Origin: Clostridia bacterium
GTDB lineage: Bacteria; Bacillota; Clostridia; Christensenellales; Aristaeellaceae
Length of the DNA: 5,855 bases
Direction: 5' to 3'
Assembly (NCBI GenBank): GCA_017471125.1
Contig: JAFUWR010000093.1
Span: 1 to 5,855 of the forward strand
Both the position numbers and the translations under genes were made by a program. This document shows, piece by piece, positions 5,791-5,855 of the stretch. The notes under the pieces were generated by a model that ran no database searches, was not told the DNA's origin, and saw only the letters and a list, made by a program, of their open reading frames with translations. Numbering within the stretch: the stretch's first letter is position 1; the number at the start of each line of letters is the position of its first letter.

Positions 5791-5855
5791 GCGGGATTAA
5801 TCAAGAATGTATCTGCCAACAATGGCTGTGCGCAAGCGCGCCAAATCTCAATATA

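Noticed and set aside
5778..5822. Longer murD start at TTG 5822
   Set aside because: It would add 15 residues not found in MurD, lacks a ribosome site, and ignores the ATG at 5777 with GGGAGG seven bases upstream.
5800..5855. Possible promoter ahead of murD
   Set aside because: Only poor -35/-10 combinations (for example TTGCGC with ATACAT) were found, and murD is usually inside a longer operon whose upstream part lies outside the window.

Overview
The window holds five genes, all on the minus strand. Read in the direction of transcription (high to low coordinates) they are murD, ftsW, ftsQ/divIB, secG and the first 487 codons of leuS. The DNA is GC-rich, with G or C at most third codon positions. 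A tRNA-sensing T-box leader ahead of leuS, a short division protein of the DivIB type and clear Shine-Dalgarno sequences point to a GC-rich member of the Bacillota, most likely an uncultured clostridial lineage. That placement is inference; no marker gene in the window fixes it.

Region 1 (5855-2353) is a piece of a division and cell-wall (dcw) cluster. MurD makes UDP-MurNAc-L-Ala-D-Glu in the cytoplasm, FtsW is the SEDS-family glycan polymerase of the septum, and FtsQ/DivIB is a single-pass scaffold protein of the divisome. murD and ftsW overlap by ATGA, and ftsW and ftsQ are 3 bases apart, so the three are surely one operon. murG and murC, which often lie between ftsW and ftsQ, are absent here. 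The operon ends at a short hairpin with a U-run (2308-2332).

Region 2 (2352-1722) starts with a strong candidate promoter, an extended -10 TGCTATAAT, that drives secG. SecG has the normal two-helix translocon core but carries an extra tail of about 70 residues made of 11-residue Ala/Glu repeats, with 30 acidic residues and one lysine.

Region 3 (1721-1) is a T-box riboswitch followed by leuS. The leader can be read element by element: a Stem I with a CUC leucine specifier, the AG bulge and distal loop, the T-box sequence with a UGGU bulge, and an antiterminator that is mutually exclusive with a 13-bp terminator. It begins 15 bases after the secG stop codon and has no recognisable promoter of its own, so leuS is probably transcribed by read-through from secG and gated by uncharged tRNA-Leu.

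I found no mobile element, CRISPR array, tRNA or rRNA gene, and no gene-free stretch longer than 300 bases. The least ordinary features are the hendecad tail on SecG, the secG/T-box/leuS arrangement, and a three-copy 8-bp repeat spread over the ftsQ terminator and the secG promoter.
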